64,000 nucleotides of DNA from Rugalucina vietnamica (GCA_964017185.1 OZ024880.1:40080329-40144328), one strand, 5' to 3'. Positions 46,964 to 58,192 are shown, counted from the stretch's first letter. Notes: a model not told the origin generated them from the letters alone. A program made the numbers and translations.

Positions 46964-48837
46964 TTAGTCCCTTGAACGCACGAGTGTAGCGAACTTGGAC
47001 ACACAGTCATCAGACATTTCAGCAGAGGAGATAAGTGAATCAGGGAGGTCATTCCAGTCCCTGATAGTCTGTGGAAAGAAACTACTTTTGTACGCTTCTT
47101 TGCTAGCTGAAGGTATCTGAAAAGCCAAAGAGTGTTGATTTCTACAACGCCTATTCTTTGGGATAAGGTCATCTGTGGGTATTCTGGCTTTACCCTTTAG
47201 ACCTTTGTATAGCAATATAAGTCTACTATCCTTCCTCCTTTTCTTAAGAGATTCCCATTTCAGTTGACCTAAAATGCCAGTCATGCTCCCAGTTTCAAAA
47301 ACATAATTTCCCGTCACAAACCTTGCCGCACGATTTTGTACCTTTTCCAGTTCTTCCTGGAGGCCATGAGTGTGAGGGTCCCAAACTGAGCTTCCATATT
47401 CCAAGACCGGCCGCACCAGTCCTTTATAAGCTGCTTCTTTCACATCTGGGGGACAAGAATACAAATTTCTCCTTAAGAATCCGAGAGTTCTGTTAGCCTT
47501 TGTACAGACATTGGAAATATGAGTATTCCATTTCAAATCATTTGTGATAGTTACACCCAGGTATTTTATGCTTTCAACGTTTTCCAGTAAAGTGCCCTCG
47601 AGGTGTAGTTAGCCTGTATCTTACTAGACCGTTTATTTGTCAGCTGCATCATGTTGCATTTGACGGGTTGAAATCTCATTCCCCATTTCCTAGCCCAACT
47701 GCCTAAACGATCAATGTCTCTCTGAAGTTTCAATGTATCCTCTTCATTCTTGATTTCACGATAGCAAACACAATCATCAGCAAAGAGTCTTATTTCAGAT
47801 TCAATGTCTGCTGAGATGTCATTTATATACAAGGAAAACAGCAAGGGGCCGAGAACGGTGCCCTGAGGGACACCCGACACAACTGGAGCCCAATCCGATT
47901 TAATACCATTAACCACTACCCTTTGTTGTCGGAAACAAAGGAAAGCATTTATCCAATTCAGTGTTGTTCCACCTATTCCATAGCTAAACAATTTGCTTTT
48001 AAGGAGTTCATGGGGAGGAGTATCAAAAGCCTTTTCAAAATCGAGTATAAAAGTGTCGACCTGGCCTTTTTTGTCTAAGATTTTGGCCCAGTCATTTATC
48101 ACTGTAGTCAACTGAGTTTCACAGCTATGCCATTTCCTAAATGCGTGTTGCCTGTCCGACAAGAGTTCATGTTCATCAAGATGGGCCATAATATTTGAGC
48201 ATACAATATGTTCAAGAAGCTTACAAGGAATGCATGTCAAAGAAACAGGGCGGTAATTGCGGGCAAGTGACCTGTCGCCCTTCTTAAACAGGGGGCAAAT
48301 ATTAGCAAGAGACCATTCTTTAGGAATTTCACCTGTATCAATTGACTGCTGGAAGAGATGGGCAAATACCGGCCCTAATTCCACAGCCAGTTCCTTTAGG
48401 ATTCTGGGATGAAGCTCATCAGGCCCTAAGGCTTTAGACGGGTTTAGACCTTTGAGAAGTTTGGTCACCCCTTCCTTTGTGACCACAATATCATGCATGA
48501 ATGGGGCAGATCTATCCATAAGAGGGACCTGTTTGTATTCACTTTTAGTGAAAACATCCGAGAACTGACCATTAAATTCTTCCGCCTTCTCAAATTCGGA
48601 TTGTGCAATTCCACTTCCATTTCTCTTTTTCAACGGGGGAATACCTTGGTTATCTTTTTTCTGACTGTTTATGTACCTGTAAAAATCTCTAGGATTAGCC
48701 TTAACATCTCCTACCAAGTTGTTCACGTAAAGATCATGCTGCTTCCTGATATCAGCTTTGATTTCTTTCCGTAAAGATTCAAATTTAGATCTAAATTTTG
48801 CACTACCACTCTTTTTTAGCTTTTGCATGAGTTGCAT
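46964..48837 (-). pseudogene. LINE E reverse transcriptase and C-terminal part
   Basis: RT blocks: KALGPDELHPRILKEL, NYRPVSLTCIPCKLLEHI, LDFEKAFDTPPHELL, GVPQGTVLGPLLFSLYINDI and the catalytic RLFADDCVCY (FADD, as is common in jockey/CR1-type elements), ending near 47566. A frameshift near 47550 leads to the thumb and C-terminal part (47536-46964), with PVLEYGSSVWDPHTHG and ENRAAR-type KVQNRAARFVTG. A second frameshift near 48820 separates it from the endonuclease ORF. CR1-like by motif pattern. Confidence 0.85.
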
Positions 48838-50674
48838 TTTTTCTGCGAATCTTCCTCCTTATTTCAGGTGTTATCCAAGGGACAGAGGAAACTGAGCGAC
48901 TAGTTTTTGAGGGGATATGTTTATCTGCCGATTCCTGAATAAACGATGTAATGAGATTGAAATTTTCCTGGACCGACCGAGTATCTGAGTAACCGTTGAA
49001 GTATCTTTCCTTTGCAAATTTAAGTGTTTCTGCTCTCATAGATTCATAATCACCTTTCTGATAACGAAACACTTTTCTCCTAGGTTTCTTTATTGGGGGA
49101 ATAGCAATTTTCAAAGTGCCAGAAACAATGTCATGATCACTGAGCTTATCCGGGGAATGAATGTCTGCAAACTGACCAGGAAGAGAGGTCAAAATTAAGT
49201 CCAAAGTATTTCTTTCTCTGGTGGGGAAATTGACTAATTGTTCCAAACCGTGGTCATTCATGATATCTATCAAAATCTGACCCTCCGTCGGACTCAATGA
49301 TGACCCAGATTTGCTGAGTCTGTCCGGCCATACAATATCTCTAAAGTTGAAATCACCTAAAACGTGAATTAAGGGGGGTTTGTTGCCTTTATTAATATTT
49401 TTGATTTTGTCAAGCTGTTCTCTAAATAAATTAACAAACTTTTCCAGGGAATTCAATAAGTCATTTCCATTGTCCGATACTGGTAAATGACCATCGACAG
49501 GTGGTCGATACCAGCTAGCCACAAAGTGAGTTTTCTTATTTACAAAAAGTTTGACCCAAACTGACTCTGAGTCATTGTCCAATTCTGTGAGGGGCATGTG
49601 TGGGATGTCCTTGTGCACAAGAAGCATAACACCACCACCATTTAAGGTTCTATCCTTTCTGTACACGCTGTATGGAAAAGATTCCGGAAATAATTCAGAC
49701 GTTAATATGGAATTGTCAATTTTTGTCTCCTGAATCGCCAAAATCTGAGGTTGATGAAAATCAATGAAGGCCAACAACTCAAGTTTTTTGCCTCTTATAC
49801 TGTTTATGTTGATACTGGAAAATTTCAGACCACTAATAAAACTGTTTTTGCTAGTCAAGGTTTCAGTGGACTTGGTTTCATGACCTTTTGCAAGTAGGTC
49901 AAACCTATTTTCACTTTCCAAGTTAAACTGTTCATTGAAAAAAGAGTCTGAGAAATTGAAAAAGTCACATTTTGGGCAAATCCATGTACAGTTTGAGTTT
50001 TGCATTGTTTCATACTCTGAGTCTGACATAAAAGAACAGTTATTGTGCACCCACATTTCACATTTGTCACACTGGACAGCCTTATGGGAATTCAAAACAG
50101 CACCACTGCATAGGCTGCACTCAGCTTTGCAGTTTGAACAATACCAAGAATCATTATCCGACTCAATCTTTTGTAACTCAACGGGACCAAGATTTACGCA
50201 AGACGCATGGAAGCGTTTCTCGCAATCTTCACATTTAACTGCTTTCTCGGCCGCCTTGCAATACTTCTTGCACGTGCGGCACTGGAACCTGCGGCACTGG
50301 AACCTGGGGCCTGGGTTCATTTCGATATCTCCAGCCAAAATAATAAGAATCAACAAGTTTGTTCCCTGTGAAGGATTGAAACTGCGTAATCCTTCGGAGC
50401 CTCTTCGGTTACCAATTTTCCTTGTAAAGGCCAAACTCTGAGCAATTCTACCAACTGAATTACCAAATCCTATACTACAGTCCTGGTTTTCATCCAAAAT
50501 ATCTCCTGATGTTGTCCACTTCCAAACACAGAGCCCGAAAACCAACAACAAAGCCAACCTGAGGAGCAGCGGACAAGACTTCGGTGTATGGAAACAACAT
50601 ACCAGCTCTTTTCCAACCCGACAAGTCAACCGCCCCACAGTTGGACCGACAAAACCTGAAGCCATGAGTTCCAA
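48803..50674 (-). CDS. LINE E N-terminal ORF: hydrophobic leader, 2A, two PHD fingers, endonuclease
   Basis: 623-codon ORF. Residues 33-51 are hydrophobic (CPLLLRLALLLVFGLCVW), signal- or membrane-like. Residues 106-123 (LLILIILAGDIEMNPGP) match the 2A ribosome-skipping motif DxExNPGP; the predicted break is between Gly122 and Pro123. Residues about 132-238 are two PHD-type zinc fingers (CRTC, CEDC, FHASC, CSNC; then CSLC, CDKC, VHNNC, CPKC). Residues about 283-540 are an APE-type endonuclease (FSSININSIRG, AIQETKID, GGGVMLLV, HVLGDFNFRD, LSDHD). 2A motifs are known in some APE-type LINEs. A 15 bp duplication (GCGGCACTGGAACCT twice) lies just after the 2A. The frame is lost at the RT linker, so this copy is inactive as a whole. 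Confidence 0.85.
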   Translation of the reverse strand: MELMASGFVGPTVGRLTCRVGKELVCCFHTPKSCPLLLRLALLLVFGLCVWKWTTSGDILDENQDCSIGFGNSVGRIAQSLAFTRKIGNRRGSEGLRSFNPSQGTNLLILIILAGDIEMNPGPRFQCRRFQCRTCKKYCKAAEKAVKCEDCEKRFHASCVNLGPVELQKIESDNDSWYCSNCKAECSLCSGAVLNSHKAVQCDKCEMWVHNNCSFMSDSEYETMQNSNCTWICPKCDFFNFSDSFFNEQFNLESENRFDLLAKGHETKSTETLTSKNSFISGLKFSSININSIRGKKLELLAFIDFHQPQILAIQETKIDNSILTSELFPESFPYSVYRKDRTLNGGGVMLLVHKDIPHMPLTELDNDSESVWVKLFVNKKTHFVASWYRPPVDGHLPVSDNGNDLLNSLEKFVNLFREQLDKIKNINKGNKPPLIHVLGDFNFRDIVWPDRLSKSGSSLSPTEGQILIDIMNDHGLEQLVNFPTRERNTLDLILTSLPGQFADIHSPDKLSDHDIVSGTLKIAIPPIKKPRRKVFRYQKGDYESMRAETLKFAKERYFNGYSDTRSVQENFNLITSFIQESADKHIPSKTSRSVSSVPWITPEIRRKIRRKNATHAKAKKEW

Positions 50675-50760
50675 TTCAAATGATTAAACAAAAAGACCTT
50701 CAAACACTATATGAAAAAAAGTGGGTGGGGGAAGGTCAAACCAGAAAAACTATTCAGATT

Positions 50761-51368
50761 CTTTAACTTTTATGACAGATCGTTGCAGCCCTGCTAGAGC
50801 CGTTCAATGTCACTGTCAATGAAGCTTGAACAAATTCTGGTCCAAAAGCTTGTCAGCTCTCAGGCCAAAAAGTTTCAAGAAAAGAAATTTTCAAGTAAAG
50901 TACGAATCGTTTTGGCGCGAATCGCACAACTAAGAAAATCGATGCTTAGACTCTTAATTTGGGGGAAAACAGCGACCAACAATGAGAAATTGCAGGTCCC
51001 AAACTTCTTGACCTAAAGTCGGGAAGTTTTACGAACAAAAACAATGGTTAATTCGAAAAATAATAGAAAAAAACTTCTCTTTCAAATTCTGTGTCCGTGT
51101 CGCCGAACCGAACCGAACCGAACAGACGAAAGCATTCGGCAAAAGGCCACCCATCCGATTCAGCAGTTATGGCGACTTGGGCATTGAAATAGTAATATTG
51201 ATTTCTATAAATCATTTTTCGATATCCCAATGTAATAAAGATATTAATAATTACATGAACTATGATGGTTCCCGTTAATTAATACAGTTCCTCACCATTT
51301 CTTAATTTAAACATGAAAATTATATCCTACTTCACATGTATTATATAGATCTATTTTGTTTTTGGCAG
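50761..51368. other. intergenic or intronic, nothing firm
   Basis: Includes a four-unit CCGAA run near 51104 and an Ig-like scrap that soon hits a stop (see rejected items). Confidence 0.4.
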
Positions 51369-51688
51369 TGGCTATATTGCCGGACCCGGCTAAATAGCTC
51401 CTAGCGGCAAAATAGCCCCTAGGAGCTATTTTGCCGGACCCGGCAAAATAGTCCCTAGGAGCTGTTTTCCCGGACCCGGTAAAATAGCTATATTGGACTT
51501 ATAGGCTATTTTGCCGGACCAAAGACTCATTAAAAATTTTATTTCATATTTTGTAGGGTATTCTAATCTACATTTTTGTTTTATTTATCTATTTATTTAT
51601 TTGAGATATTTCTCAATCAATAGATTGCTTTTTTGAGCCATTTATGACCCAACCTTGGTAAAGTTGGAAGGGCATTTTGCCTTTGGCT

Positions 51689-51699
<11 letters not shown>

Positions 51700-51730
<31 letters not shown>
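51700..51730 (+). repeat. (TG)n microsatellite
   Basis: About 15 TG dinucleotides. Confidence 0.95.
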
Positions 51731-52539
51731 GGGCTGGGTGTTTTCTGGTTGGAGTGTATGCCAGTGGAGTTGTGTGCAGAGATGTGGCTGGCTGGGTCTG
51801 TTGGTAACTTTTTGGAAACTCTGAATGGTGAATGCTAGAGTTTTGAAATTTTAAATAGACTTATAGCTGATCATGGCTAGTTCCAAGAAACTTGAGCACC
51901 AACCCTGCTACCCTGGATTCCCAGATGTTCTATTTTTTTACCTCTAGCCCAACCCCCACACATAGACTCAAGAGTCTGACACTTACAGGGTACCTACTGT
52001 CTAATTATGAATGCTTTCTGACAAGACTTTATGAATGTCAAGATGTAGACTAACAGAAAATTTTTTATGGCATCTATCATATTCTAAAGATTCTACTTTT
52101 GACCTCTAGCTGCACCTTTGGGGACGGCACCCAGGATTTGGTGCCATGCATTAAAAGCAAACCCTATAACATGGTATATATGATCTAAATAGGAATTTAC
52201 ATTCCTATGACCGTTTATAAGATATGAACTTAGACAGTTTCCTGACACGCACATTCAGTTTAATTGTCGTTTTCATATGATTCACTCATCTTAATACCTT
52301 TAATGAATTATATAAAATTTTAACTCAATAATGCTCTCTGTTTTATAAATATTTTCATCATGTTTTCATTTTGGATTAATGTATTAATTCAAGAAGCTTT
52401 TCCCATTTTAAAGCATAACTTTTAAAGCACATTTAATTCACAACAAATATTTTAACTTTTAAGCCGAATGTCTTAAGCACATATGCATTAATCTATCAAT
52501 GTCAGAGATGTACTCATATCCTGTTTCCTAGACTTATTT

Positions 52540-52668
52540 TAAAACGTATGTATATATTGTACAAATTGTAAATATATTTTGTTCTATTGTTCTGTTTTTA
52601 GTTGCAGAGGACCATATGTTAGATAAGTAATTTTATTTGCTTAATATGTCATCCTCTTAAAATAAAGA

Positions 52669-52712
<44 letters not shown>
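52540..52712 (+). repeat. LINE-like 3' end with (ATT)n tail
   Basis: AAATAAAGAATTTATTATT is followed by about 12 ATT units. A polyadenylation-like signal plus a microsatellite tail is typical of LINE 3' ends; the body is not identifiable. Confidence 0.5.
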
Positions 52713-52714
<2 letters not shown>

Positions 52715-53064
52715 GAAGAAATATTAACATTGTAAATAGCACATTTTAAAGGTGACCTAGATTGTGACCTCCAACCCCACCCCCGGCATGGACCCTCGGA
52801 TCCGAACTCATGGATACAAAGCAAACCCTATAGGGTACCTATGGTCCAAATCTGAATTGCTTCCGATGGTTGGTTCATAAGATATACATCACTAGAGAAA
52901 TTTTAACCAAACCTTTGACATAAATTCTACGAATGTTCCGGAATTACAAATAAACTACAAACCAACTTACAAACGGAAAAGCAAAAACTATATACCCGTC
53001 GGCATAAATGCCGGAGATATAATGACATTTGAGACAACTGAAAATTACCATATCTGCAATACCA

Positions 53065-53225
53065 ATGAGTGTTGATTTCTACAAAGCATATATTCTTGGG
53101 GATTATCTGTGTGTATTCTGACTTGAATTTTCAGACCTTTTCATTACAATTTTTCTCCTTTTCTTAAGGTATTCCCATTCAAAGTGTCCCAGAATGCCAG
53201 CCATGCTCCCATTTGTATCCGAATA
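53065..53225 (-). repeat. decayed fragment of LINE E 3' coding part
   Basis: GAGTGTTGATTTCTACAA, TCCTTTTCTTAAG and ATGCCAGCCATGCTCCCA parallel 47125-47290 of LINE E with deletions. Confidence 0.7.
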
Positions 53226-53559
53226 AAGTCTTTTATCAACATTTTCAGTATATGTATTCTTATTTTAAAACATAATTATCTCAAATAAATAGGTTAATAA
53301 AAAAATAAATAAAAATATAAAAATTTTGCTAAGTTTTTGGTCCGGCAAAATAGCCTGTATGTATATTATAGCTATTTTGCCGGGTCCGGCAAAATAGCCT
53401 ACAGACTATTACGCCTTATTTTGCCGGGTCCAGCAAAATAGCCCCTAGGAGCCTTTCTTTATACCCTTTATTATTTGTGACTTTTTTCCTGTGACTTTTT
53501 TCCTGTGACTTTTTGTCCGTGACTTTTTTCCTGTGACTCTTTTCCGTCCACCTTAAACA

Positions 53560-54780
53560 TCAGGAAAACATGTCCATGCAATGAATACCCCCTCAAACCT
53601 CACTTTTATATAGTAAAACTGGGGTACACAGGGGTATACCTATTTTTCTTATTTTTGCTCCAAAACATAGATTGTGGGTATGTTGCAACCAGAAATGTAA
53701 CAATGTAACAATTGTTACATTTTGGGCAGTTTGTTACAAAAATTTTGTTACATTTTGGGTCAATGAGTGGCATATTTTTGAGAAAAAAAAATGAATATTT
53801 AAACATTCAAACACTTTAGCATCTATTATCCTTCAAAGACGATGAAGAGAAACACGTATATCTTTCAATTTCTTCACTCAATCGGATTATCCACATTTTC
53901 AACAAACTATAATATTAAGACTTAATATTTTGAATTAAAACTTAGAAAATGACTTCCCAACGAGTACTAACCCCTACCATCGCATGTCGAAAACAATGTA
54001 ACAAAATCTAAACTTTCTCTTCCAAACTACTAGCGTTTCCTAACCCTCTCCTTTGTAAAGTTTTGAAAAGAAAAGTAGCTACTTTGCTGGCTGCGGGGTA
54101 CATCTTGGAAACTTGGAAAAGGATTACGAGCTTTCTTCTGTGACATCGAGTCTGGCCTGGAGGTCTTAAAGGACGACGGAAGCCATATCGACACCGGAGC
54201 ATGCTGAACTGGTGAGCCGGCCAATAAGACAACTACAACAAACTTTCCCCTACTCGAAATGAACATCATTTTTGCCTATTTATGCATGTTAATGTACGTC
54301 TATAGTCAATCATATACGACTAAAACTGTTTATTTATTACAAAATGGGTTGTAGACAGCTAGAATATCCCATTTTGTAAAAAATATTTTTGTTACATTTT
54401 GGACCGACAGCGTCGACAGCGACAAACTGCCCAAAATGTAACTGTTGTTACATTGTTACATTTTGGGTCGATAGATACTCTATCGACCTAAAATGTAAAC
54501 AAAAAAATTGTTACATGATTGTTATATTTCTGGTCGTTGTCGGCCCAAAATGTAACAAACTGTCCAAAATGTAACAACTGTTACATTGTTACATTTCTGG
54601 TTGCAACATGGGTACTCGTTAGAACCGCCTCGGCGAGGCGGTTCTAACGAGTACCCACAATCTTTGTTTTGAGCAAAAATAAGAAAAAATATCAACAATT
54701 TTCAGCTGAAAATATTTATTTTTTAAAGCTCAGAAAATCTTTGTATATTGCATGCGCAAGTTTTCGTAATGATTCAGCAT
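53560..54780 (+). mobile_element. palindromic family F copy, split by an insertion
   Basis: F halves at 53560-53680 and 54609-54780. The right half holds arms of 24 bp around one base (54609-54657, TGGGTACTCGTTAGAACCGC with its exact inverse). The ends GGAAAACATGTCCATGCAAT and ATTGCATGCGCAAGTTTTCG are imperfect inverted repeats. Confidence 0.8.
53681..54608. mobile_element. 928 bp inverted-repeat element with 6 bp target duplication
   Basis: TGTTGCAACCAGAAATGTAA at 53681 is inverted at 54608. The inverted repeat continues about 60 bp (GTTACATTTTGGGCAGTTTG). TGGGTA flanks both ends (53675-53680 and 54609-54614), duplicated from the family F target. The interior carries many copies of TGTTACATTTTGG in both orientations. 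No transposase. Confidence 0.85.
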
Positions 54781-55275
54781 GATATCCCAGACCTATTATA
54801 AATTATTTGGAAACCACTTCGATAAAAACTGACCCGGAACTGGGAAAATTACTGTAATAACATTGTCACTGTGCATCGATTGGCGTTCCATAGGATTTTC
54901 GGTCCCATTTGAAAAATATGTGTCATCCCCTGTAAAATTTGAAAATTGTTTACCTGTGCTGTAATTGAACTATTTTTGGAATTTCGTGTTGTCCAGGTAA
55001 AAGTAGTTCCAGTAACAATTCTTTTAACAATTATCGCGTTTGAAAAAAGAAGCAAACATTCATATAATGTTTGTTAAAAAGCTGCACGCTGTTTTAAATA
55101 AAAATAAAAAGATTTTGGCTCTTAAGATCAACCAGAATGTAATTTGTATTTGGAACTATATTTTCCCCACCTGGCGTATGAATTCGCGTCTCGTCGTTCA
55201 TAGGTCAAGGTCACTGTCCTCAATTACAGTCAGCGCCATACTTGTTTGAAATTGTTTTATGCGGAAACGAAGAAA
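54781..55275 (+). promoter_or_regulatory. upstream region of locus 3
   Basis: AGGTCAAGGTCA at about 55201 is an extended nuclear-receptor half-site pair (TCAAGGTCA type) some 70 bp before the putative start codon. Function inferred only. Confidence 0.3.
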
Positions 55276-55330
55276 ATGTGGAAGAATTTGTGTGTTTGGT
55301 GCAGTCTGCACCTTTTATTGTTGAGCAGAG
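55276..55330 (+). CDS. putative signal-peptide exon of a third receptor locus
   Basis: ATG with A at -3, reading MWKNLCVWCSLHLLLLSR and ending at AGAG|GTAAAG in phase 1: 18 codons plus one base. Length, hydrophobic core and phase match the first exon of locus 2. No downstream Ig exon is found inside the window, so it may be the start of a gene that continues beyond 64 kb, or a chance match. Confidence 0.4.
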
Positions 55331-56283
55331 GTAAAGCCTTAGGTTTACTCTGTAGTCTTGTTATAGATTTGTGAGAGATACAGGGCTTTATTTGTTGAAA
55401 TTTTGTAGAATATCACTTGTAAACAATTCGTGTGACTAAGTTCCGCGTTTTGTCTTTTCCATCCAGGTGTGTCGTTCTGTGTTGAACATGTCATTTCCAC
55501 CTTAGAGATGTATATAAATAGATGTCCTTATTCTCATTTTAACTTTCTATTTTGTTCCGATGTCTGATTCTCATGTTTGATGCTTTTATCATAAATTTAT
55601 ATAAAACTTGTTGATGGGGAAAGAACAATTACAAAACCAGTCCTAATACAAGTTTAAGCTTTCCGAAACCATGCATGTTTTCTCTTGGCGATATGCCATT
55701 CCCACAGAGATTTTATTAAAATAGATTGGTGTAATTTCTTGTCTCACTTGTCAGCTGACAACCAAATTGGTTTCGCTTATTGACCCAATTGACAAGCTAC
55801 TCTTTCGTGAGAAACAGTCAATATTGGTCCCGCCTTTTTGCTCATTCTGTGTAAGGGTATATCTCGGTCATTATCGCTGTGGTGTAATCATTATTAGATG
55901 CTTATAAAATCATAATTTACCAAGATATTACGGAGTTCATACCTTGAGTTGAAAAAATGATAACGATCTAAAGATATTTTCAAAGCTTTTAAGAAAAAAT
56001 AATTTTGTTTTTGTATCTTCTGCTTTGAATTCAGTAAGGCCATAGCGATAAACACCGAGTCATTCACCTCGTACAAATGACCGATAACCTCATTCCGACT
56101 GGAGCAATGATTTGTCCCATTTCGCCTACACAAGAAATTTTCACTTTTCCTGTTTCGCCTACTCTGCGTCTGTACAGTGCAGAGCCTTTCATCGTAATGC
56201 ACCAGGAGAGAGATTTAGTCACACTTGCTTAGGAGTGTTTTGAAACCCTCATCTGTCTCTGCATGCAAGATATGCCACTCCCA
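55331..56283. other. intron or intergenic, nothing recognised
   Basis: No exon or element recognised. Confidence 0.4.
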
Positions 56284-56870
56284 CAGAGATTTTATTATTA
56301 GCTCACCTGAGCGGAAGGCTCACAGGTGAGCTTATAGTATACTCATGCTCCGGCGTTCGTCCGTCCGTCGTTCACAATTTCAAAGATCTTCTCCTCTGAA
56401 ACCGCTTGGCCAATCAAAGCCAAACTTCATGTGGAGCATCCTTAGGAAGGGGGAACGAAAGTTTATATAAATCGTCCAGGTCACATGACCAAGATGGCCG
56501 CCATGCCCATATATGGTAAAAACCATAAAAAAATCTTCTTCTCTGGAACCAGTGGACCGATTTCAAAGAAACTTGATATGTAGCATTGGGACTCTGGCCC
56601 ATCATAGTTTATATAAATCATGACCTTGGGTTGACCTTGACCTATTTTATGGCAAGGTCAGTTTTGGTTACATAGGCTTTTCAATGGAACAAAAGTGAAA
56701 AGGTTGAATTTTTCAGGAAGTTTTGAAGCCTAGTAGATACAGACAACATGTTGAGTCAATGAAGTGTTGTGAGTATTGAAGGTCAAGGTTATTTCTTGAC
56801 CTTGGCCAAAGGTCAGTTACAAATTAAGTGTTTAATTTAATTTTCTCAGTAATCGCTGGACCAATCAAAA
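56284..56870 (+). repeat. repeat family E, second copy
   Basis: TTAGCTCACCTGAGCGGAAG, GGAGCATCCTTAGGAAGG, AAGTTTATATAAATCGTCC and TGACCTTGACCTATTTTATG match 30607-32510. It shows the uninterrupted site of the 1050 bp insertion. Confidence 0.78.
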
Positions 56871-57952
56871 CCATATGAACCTCAACGTGACAAAATGTAC
56901 CTTCGGACATTCTGACGTTACTAGTAGAAAATTGCAAAAATGCGGGAAAATCATGTAATTGATGTTTTAGAAATAACCATGTATTTGTAATCTATGAACA
57001 CAGGACTACAAAATAAATGAGTTTTAAAACATATGGGCCACAACGGGAGAAAATGTACCTTCGGACAATATTTTGTCTATAGGAAAATCAATTTTACTTT
57101 GAAAGTATATTATTTCTTGCGTCCAATAGTCTTTATTTGACCGGATTATTTTAATTACTTTTTGAGTTATGACATTTTTACTGCATGTACCCTACAAACG
57201 TCATTGTTCTGAAAAATAACGTCAAAGTAGCGCAATGCTATTCTTCATGTTAGGGGTGCCTACAAAACTAAAGTATTCACTGAAAATTGTTTATATATTG
57301 GCCAAGAACTATTGTTAAGATGGAAAAATATTATCATTACAAGGAATCTGTCGAAATTATTTTGTCTATTATTGTGACCATGTGGTTGCTATGGTTACCA
57401 TTTGACGACACATATAGGAAAATATGGTTAATTATGGGCTAAAACAAGGGCAGATAACTCCAAATATTGGGAATAAATATGTTTTAAAACTCATTTATTT
57501 TGCAGTCCAGTGTTCAAAGATTACAAATACAGTGTTATTTCTAAAACATAAATTACATGATTTTCTCGCATTTTTGCAATTTTTTAAAAGTAACGTCAGA
57601 ATGTCCGAAGGTACATTTTGTCACGTTGAGGTTCATATTTATTCTCAATATTTGGAGTTATCTGCCCTTGTTTTAGCTTATAATTTACGTAATTTTCCTA
57701 TATGTGTCGTCAAACGGTAACCATAGCATCCACATGGTCACAATAATACAATTTCGACAGATTCCTTGTAATGATAATATTTTTCCATCGAAACAATAGT
57801 TCCTAGCCAATATATAAACACTTTTCAGCGAATACTTTAATAGTTTTGTAGGCACCCCTAACATACAGAATTGCATTACGCAACTTTAGACGTCATTTTT
57901 CTTAACAATGACGTTTCTAGGGTTCATGCAGTAAACAAGTCATAACTCAAAA
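56871..57952. repeat. interdigitated inverted duplication (A-B-A'-B')
   Basis: Segment A (56871-57040, with CCTCAACGTGACAAAATGTA) is inverted at 57475-57643. Segment B (57165-57470, with GTTAGGGGTGCCTACAAAAC) is inverted at 57640-57950. The order is A, B, inverse A, inverse B rather than a simple palindrome. Confidence 0.75.
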
Positions 57953-57978
57953 CAGGGTTCGAAAAACCCGGGTATTAA
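57953..57978 (+). repeat. terminal fragment of the hAT-like element
   Basis: CAGGGTTCGAAAAACCCGGG matches the left end of the element at 58686. Confidence 0.7.
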
Positions 57979-58017
57979 CAGTAGGGCACAACCGTTAAAT
58001 CGATATATAATATTTCC

Positions 58018-58192
58018 TTTTTCATATAGTATTTAAAACTAGATATCATATCTAAATCTAGATATAAAAACAAAATATTTGAATTTACATATAGTATCTC
58101 CTTCTAGATATATAACTCTACATCCGGTTTATCTATACTTCGTTTTACATATTATATCTAAACTGACATATATTGTCAAAATATCTCCTTTT
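58018..58192. repeat. AT-rich direct repeat, left copy
   Basis: AAACTAGATATCATATCTAA, CTACATCCGGTT and ACATATTATATCTAA recur at 61350-61505, on the other side of the tandem-array repeat. Confidence 0.75.

Larger units (their letters stand above)
46880..50760 (-). mobile_element. LINE E, CR1-like non-LTR retrotransposon
   Basis: Minus-strand element with a 2A-PHD-PHD-endonuclease ORF (50674-48803), RT (48837-47566) and C-terminal domain (47536-46964). The 3' end carries a short (ATTCAG)n repeat (46882-46902). Only two frameshifts break one long ORF. A decayed fragment of the same LINE lies at about 53065-53225. Confidence 0.85.
51369..53451. mobile_element. 2.1 kb element with CCGGACCCGGCAAAATAGC hairpin ends
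   Basis: Left 51369-51523 and right 53340-53451 are built from repeated units of GCCGGACCCGGCAAAATAGC in both orientations, plus CCCCTAGGAGC, so each end forms hairpins and the two ends are mutually inverted. Inside are a (TG)n tract (51700-51730), a LINE 3' end with an (ATT)n tail (about 52540-52712) and a decayed LINE E fragment (53065-53225). No transposase. Confidence 0.65.

Noticed and set aside
50778-50816. Ig-like scrap reading LLEPFNVTVNEA after a TTGCAG acceptor
   Set aside because: In phase 1 it meets a stop at once and no Ig cysteine pattern follows in any frame; too short to call a pseudo-exon.
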